This document shows positions 60,542 through 64,000 of a DNA stretch of 64,000 nucleotides, one piece after another. The stretch is taken from assembly GCF_023702125.1 (NCBI RefSeq), contig NZ_CP098415.1, positions 2,046,001 through 2,110,000 on the forward strand. Reading direction: 5' to 3'. The DNA comes from Halorubrum hochsteinianum (GTDB taxonomy: Archaea > Halobacteriota > Halobacteria > Halobacteriales > Haloferacaceae). The notes beneath the pieces were generated by a model. That model did no database searches. It was not told where the DNA came from and was given only the letters and a program-made list of their open reading frames with translations. Position 1 is the stretch's first letter; each line of letters starts with the position of its first letter. Made by a program: the position numbers and the translations under genes.

Positions 60542-61492
60542 ATGCGTATGGAAACGATCGACCGCGGGTCGGCGGGGTCGGCTCGCGTCGCGATCGTCGG
60601 CGGGATCCACGGCGACGAGCCCGCCGGCGTGCGGATAGTGAGACGCCTCGCGGACGAACTCGATCCGGTCGGCGACGGCGGCGAGGGGACTGACGGCGAC
60701 GGAACGACCGACGGCAGCGGGACGACCGACGGCGAGGTGGACTCGGAGGGGCTCGTCCGGCTCATCATCGCCAACGAGCCGGCGATCGCGGCCGAGACTC
60801 GCTACACGGACGCCGACCTGAACCGGGCGTTCCCGGGCGACGCCGACAGCGACGAGTACGAGCGCGCGCTGGCGGCGCGGCTCGCGGCCGAGCTGGAGGG
60901 ATTCGACGCCGTGCTCGCGCTCCACACCTCCCACAGCGCGCCGCCGCCGTTCGCCATCTTCAGCGACCTCACGGAGTCGGTCCGGCGCACCGTCACCGGG
61001 CTGCCCGTCGACCACGTCGTCGACGCGAGCGGGCTGCGGTCGACGACGCTCGACTCGACGGTCCCGAACACCGTCTCGATCGAGGTGGGTCGACAGGGCA
61101 GCGAGGAGGCGGTCGAGTTCGGCTACGAGGCGTGTCTCGCCTTCCTCCGCGTCCACGGCGCGATCGCGGACGAGCCGCCGACGTTCTCGGAGACGACCGT
61201 GGTGGCCGGCCGCGAGGAGGTGCCGAAAGGCGGCGGGGAGCCGCACGTCCACTACGCGAACTTCGAGGCGATCCCCGAGGGCGCGGTGTTCGCCGAGGAC
61301 GACGTGTACACCCACCGCGTCGAGGAGCCGGGGGTGGTCCCGATCCTCGCCAGCGAGCGCGGCTACGACGACATCTTCGGGATGTACGGCCACGTCACCG
61401 GCGTCGTGAAACCGCCGGGTGAGGGCGAGAACCGCGTGTACCCGATCGAGGGGGCGGACGAGAGGGACGAGGCGCACGACGCGGACGAGTGA
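60542..61492 (+). CDS. Succinylglutamate desuccinylase/aspartoacylase-family zinc enzyme
   Basis: A 316-residue member of the M14-like AstE/ASPA family. The zinc ligands are in GGIHGDEPAG (His, Glu) and LALHTSHSAPPP (His). DLNRAFPGD is the substrate loop. A Gly/Thr/Asp linker of about 30 residues (about 40-65) interrupts the domain and looks low-complexity. The reaction, removing an acyl group from an amino-acid derivative, is family knowledge; the substrate is unknown. A TTTATG box lies about 24 nt before the first ATG. Confidence 0.85.
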   Translation: MRMETIDRGSAGSARVAIVGGIHGDEPAGVRIVRRLADELDPVGDGGEGTDGDGTTDGSGTTDGEVDSEGLVRLIIANEPAIAAETRYTDADLNRAFPGDADSDEYERALAARLAAELEGFDAVLALHTSHSAPPPFAIFSDLTESVRRTVTGLPVDHVVDASGLRSTTLDSTVPNTVSIEVGRQGSEEAVEFGYEACLAFLRVHGAIADEPPTFSETTVVAGREEVPKGGGEPHVHYANFEAIPEGAVFAEDDVYTHRVEEPGVVPILASERGYDDIFGMYGHVTGVVKPPGEGENRVYPIEGADERDEAHDADE

Positions 61493-61572
61493 GAAACGGA
61501 CCGGGAGAGAACGGGACGGACCGAAACTGACGGAGGCGGCGCGAACCGAACGGAACGGAACGCTCGTCGTCG

Positions 61573-61950
61573 CTACTTGGCGGTCGGCGTGATGTCGCCG
61601 ACGGCGTCCATCACCTGAACCGCGGCGCTGGCGGCGAGGCCGCGGGCGACCTCGTCGGTGTCGGACTCGGCGATGCCGGCGTCGAGGTCCTCGGGGTCCG
61701 GCGTGAATCCGGCGGAGACCGGGTGGCCCGCCGGGGGGTTAACCGCGACGGTCGCCTGCGGCCCGTTCGCTCCGACGGACAGCTCGGAGCCGACGGCGTA
61801 GCTGTCGGGGAGATACGATTCGGTTCGCGAGACGATTCCGGCGACCGCGCGCCGGAGCTGCCGTTCTTGGTCCGGAGAGAGGTCGACGGCCGCGGGCGAG
61901 CCCGCGTCCGTCACACCCGGTGCCCCGGCGTACGGGTTGTTGCCGTTCAT
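61573..61950 (-). CDS. Small haloarchaeal protein of unknown function
   Basis: A 125-residue soluble acidic protein beginning MNGNNPYAGAPGVTDAG. A helix-rich middle (SPDQERQLRRAVAGIVSRTES) is followed by a beta segment (PQATVAVNPPAGHPVSAGFTP) and a helical C-terminus (VARGLAASAAVQVMDAVG). It looks like a conserved haloarchaeal domain-of-unknown-function protein. No function can be read. Confidence 0.7.
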   Translation of the reverse strand: MNGNNPYAGAPGVTDAGSPAAVDLSPDQERQLRRAVAGIVSRTESYLPDSYAVGSELSVGANGPQATVAVNPPAGHPVSAGFTPDPEDLDAGIAESDTDEVARGLAASAAVQVMDAVGDITPTAK

Positions 61951-62023
61951 TCGAAGACACGACCTGTACGCGGCAACGAGTCAAAAAGGCGTCGGCGGCG
62001 GCGACCGGAGCCGGCCGGCCGCG

Positions 62024-62569
62024 TCACAGGATCGGTTCGGACTCGCCGTAGGCGGCGATCACCACCGCGGTCGCGTAGCGGTCCGGCTCGGCGGCGACCG
62101 TCTCGACGCGCGTCTCCCGGTCCGGAAGCTCCCAGTCGCGGAGGTCGGCACCCGAGTCGAGACCCGCCCGGATCCGGTCGCGGACGCCCTCCGGGTCCTC
62201 GCCGGTCACCTCGTAGAACAGGCCGGGACCGGGGCCGGTCGCCCAGCCCAGCCCCGCGACCGCGTCCGGGCGGCGGCGGGGCGCGCGCTTCGACTCGGCC
62301 CCCTCAGCGCCCGCGCGGCCGCTCTCCCGGAAGTCCACCGCGTCGCCCGGGCCGATCGTCCGGCGCGCCTCGACGACCGTGAGCCGGTTCCCCGCGGGGC
62401 CCAAGTCCGGCGCTTCCGGGACCGCCTCCACGGTCGCCTCGGCGGGGACGACGGAGGAGACCGCCACGAGGTTGTAGTTGTGGAGGTTCGCGTCCGCGAG
62501 CGCGGCGTCGTAGGAGGCCATCGCCGTGTCGGCGACCCCGACGCCGCCCGCGACGTGGATGGTGTTCAT
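62024..62569 (-). CDS. pdaD: Pyruvoyl-dependent arginine decarboxylase
   Basis: Makes agmatine from arginine. The 181-residue proenzyme cleaves itself at the Ser pair in VAVSSVVP (about residues 38-39) to form the pyruvoyl group. The family start NTIHVAGGVGVADT and LHNYNLVAVSS are present, and GLFYEVTGEDPEGVRDRIRAGL closes the fold. Residues 82-103 form a Gly/Arg-rich insertion not expected in the core. In euryarchaea agmatine also supplies the modified tRNA-Ile2 wobble base. Confidence 0.9.
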   Translation of the reverse strand: MNTIHVAGGVGVADTAMASYDAALADANLHNYNLVAVSSVVPAEATVEAVPEAPDLGPAGNRLTVVEARRTIGPGDAVDFRESGRAGAEGAESKRAPRRRPDAVAGLGWATGPGPGLFYEVTGEDPEGVRDRIRAGLDSGADLRDWELPDRETRVETVAAEPDRYATAVVIAAYGESEPIL

Positions 62570-62652
62570 CGGTGAGGAATCGGCGGTCCGGGAGGTAAGG
62601 GGTTACGAACCGGGTCGGTCGACCGTCTGGAGCGGAGCGAACTGCGGCGGCG

Positions 62653-62945
62653 TCGCCGGCGGCTTTGCCGCCGGCTGCCAGAGGCGCGTAGCGCCTCTGC
62701 GTGCCGACGAGCGCCCACAGGGCGCGAGGCGCACGCGCGAGGGAGTCGCTGGCGGTCGAGCGAAGCGAAGACCGCCAGCGACGGGGCTGGGGAGGCGCGA
62801 GGCTGCGGTGCTGTGCGGGGCGGGACTCGAAGGGGCAGCCGCGAGGACGAAGACGCGCGACGCAAACACCGCAGGAGCGAGCAGCGCGAGCGACGAGGAG
62901 CACAGCGAGCGCATCGAGTCCCCGCGGCTGGGGCTTCGGTGGTCG
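62653..62945 (+). repeat. Structured interspersed element, copy C, with extra hairpins
   Basis: Plus-strand copy of the element. Stem 1 is GCGTGC/GCACGC (62699-62704/62731-62736), enclosing GCGCCC-ACA-GGGCGC (62711-62725). Stem 2 is a perfect 13-bp GTCGCTGGCGGTC stem (62745-62757/62770-62782). Conserved GGGGAGGCGCGAGG is at 62789-62802 and CGAAGGGGCAGCCG at 62828-62841. The long stem is 12 bp with one mismatch (62837-62848/62918-62929), and the terminal CGGCTGGGGCTTCG is at 62925-62938. Two further hairpins precede it: GCCGGCGGC-TTT (62655-62675) and AGAGGCGC-GTA (62680-62698). It lies upstream of pdaD and downstream of PAN; the flanking 62570-62652 and 62946-63052 hold no gene. Confidence 0.85.
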
Positions 62946-63052
62946 CAGTCGTGAAATCGCCCTCGAAAAGGTCACGCACGGCCGACGCTCGAAACCTCGA
63001 CACGACACGGACCGAGAGCGGTCGGAGCCGCGGTCGGTCCGCTTCCAGCGCC

Positions 63053-64000
63053 TCAGTACTGGTAGTTGATGACCTGTTCGTCCTCGGTGTCGGCGTCCCG
63101 AAGCTTGTCGCGGGCGGCCTCGAAGTCCGCCTGCCGCACCTCGGTGCGGCCGTCGCGGATGGCGAACATCCCGGCCTCGGTCGCCAGCGAGGCGATGTCA
63201 GCGCCGCTGTACCCGTCGAGGTCGCTCGCGACGACGCCGAGGTCGATGCCGTCGGCGACGTTCATGTCCCGCGTGTGGATCTCGAGGATGCGCTCGCGGC
63301 CCTCCGGACCGGGCTCGGGCACCTCGATGAGGCGGTCGAAGCGACCGGGGCGTAAGATTGCCTCGTCGAGCATGTCGAAGCGGTTGGTCGCGGCCATGAT
63401 CCGGATCTCGCCGCGGTCGTCGAAGCCGTCCATCTCCGAGAGCAGCTGCATCATCGTCCGCTGGACCTCGGCGTCGCCCGAGGTCTTCGAGTCGGTCCGC
63501 TTGGCGGCGACCGCGTCGATCTCGTCGATGAAGATGACGGCCGGCTCGCGCTCGGCGGCGAGCTCGAACAGGTCGCGGACGAGCCGCGCGCCCTCGCCGA
63601 TGAACTTCCGGACGAGCTCGGAGCCGGCCATCTTGATGAACGTGGCGTCCGACTCGTTGGCGACCGCCTTCGCGAGCATCGTCTTGCCCGTCCCCGGCGG
63701 GCCGTGGAGGAGGACGCCGCTCGGGGGTTCGACGCCCACCGTCTCGAACTGCTCGGGGTTTTCGAGCGGGTCCTCGACCGCCTCGCGGACCTCCCGGATC
63801 TGGTCGTCGATCCCGCCGATGTCGGCGTAGGTGACGTCCGGGGACTCGGTGACCTCCATCGCCTGCGCCCGGGAGTCGGTCTCGTCGTCGAGCACCTGCT
63901 GGACCGCGAAGGAGTCGTTGATCGCGACGCGGTCACCGGGACGGAGGTCCTCGTCGAGCCGCGAGGCGGCCTGCGTGAGCACCTCCTGATTGTTGCCGTG
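63053..64000 (-). CDS. pan: Proteasome-activating nucleotidase PAN, C-terminal part
   Basis: The AAA+ unfoldase of the archaeal 20S proteasome, cut by the right edge of the window. The visible part begins within the OB domain (HGNNQEVLTQAAS) and carries the linker YADIGGIDDQIREVREAVE. Walker A is HGPPGTGKTMLAKAVANE, Walker B VIFIDEIDAV, sensor 1 ATNRFD, and arginine fingers are in LRPGRFDR. The C-terminus reads VINYQY, with Tyr at the third-last and last positions, not the usual HbYX with Tyr second-last. It shares its direction with pdaD but is 480 nt away, separated by element copy C. Confidence 0.95.
   Translation of the reverse strand, partial: HGNNQEVLTQAASRLDEDLRPGDRVAINDSFAVQQVLDDETDSRAQAMEVTESPDVTYADIGGIDDQIREVREAVEDPLENPEQFETVGVEPPSGVLLHGPPGTGKTMLAKAVANESDATFIKMAGSELVRKFIGEGARLVRDLFELAAEREPAVIFIDEIDAVAAKRTDSKTSGDAEVQRTMMQLLSEMDGFDDRGEIRIMAATNRFDMLDEAILRPGRFDRLIEVPEPGPEGRERILEIHTRDMNVADGIDLGVVASDLDGYSGADIASLATEAGMFAIRDGRTEVRQADFEAARDKLRDADTEDEQVINYQY

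Noticed and set aside
62701-63355. Long rightward open frames across element copy C and the end of pan
   Set aside because: They are arginine-rich and shadow pan or run through hairpins; high GC leaves many frames open by chance.

Overview
The window is a GC-rich (roughly two-thirds G+C) stretch of chromosome from a halophilic archaeon of class Halobacteria, most like Halorubrum and its relatives. The reasons are the very acidic Asp/Glu-rich proteins, the archaeal L7Ae-S28e-L24e-Ndk ribosomal cluster, an archaeal PAN proteasome ATPase, aIF1A, RadB, NurA, a geranylgeranyl-reductase-family enzyme, a halobacterial transducer, and TATA-like boxes about 24-30 nt before many start codons, as expected for leaderless haloarchaeal transcripts. 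Genus is inference.

Layout. Positions 1-5540 hold an arsenic-resistance locus: two YlbF-like genes, arsA and arsD run leftward, and arsR, a RidA-like gene and acr3 run rightward. 5600-11700 holds PhoU, a peptide/solute-binding lipoprotein, a beta-carbonic anhydrase and membrane or propeller proteins. 12044-13311 is the ribosomal cluster. 13600-22464 mixes a nucleotidase, FolD, aldo/keto reductase, HAD phosphatase, a CBS-HPF fusion, RadB and a cold-shock protein. 22673-24609 is a Sco-TlpA-CcdA thiol-redox operon. 24723-36277 includes AIM24, an SNF symporter, a geranylgeranyl reductase, tRNA-Val, aIF1A, a class V aminotransferase, DoxX, Pgi and a CPBP protease. 36680-51229 includes NurA, a chemotaxis transducer, MFS and NhaC transporters, a NOG1-like GTPase, an FNT-USP fusion, a DUF389 protein and homoserine kinase. 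51312-64000 includes an HTTM/DCC pair, ThyA-FolA, two further pathway enzymes, a polysaccharide flippase, a pyruvoyl arginine decarboxylase and the 3' part of PAN.

Genes that work together: ArsR would sense arsenite, ArsD would pass it to the ATPase ArsA, and Acr3 would export it. Sco, TlpA and CcdA form a cell-surface thiol/copper pathway. FolD, ThyA and FolA lie in the same window and share the folate cycle. Stop-start overlaps (GTGA, TTGA or ATGA) couple arsA-ylbF, ylbF-ylbF2, rpl24e-ndk, sco-tlpA and thyA-folA.

The most unusual feature is a noncoding element of about 240-300 nt present three times (15037-15346 +, 36362-36664 -, 62653-62945 +). It has invariant blocks joined by hairpins whose arms differ in sequence between copies yet stay self-complementary, including two perfect 18-bp stems with unlike arms. 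That pattern points to a conserved RNA or cruciform structure. Other points of note are a shared TGTTCA element at the ars promoters, an apparent 1-nt frameshift in a membrane-protein gene near 11655, and a cold-shock gene whose family start position reads ATT.
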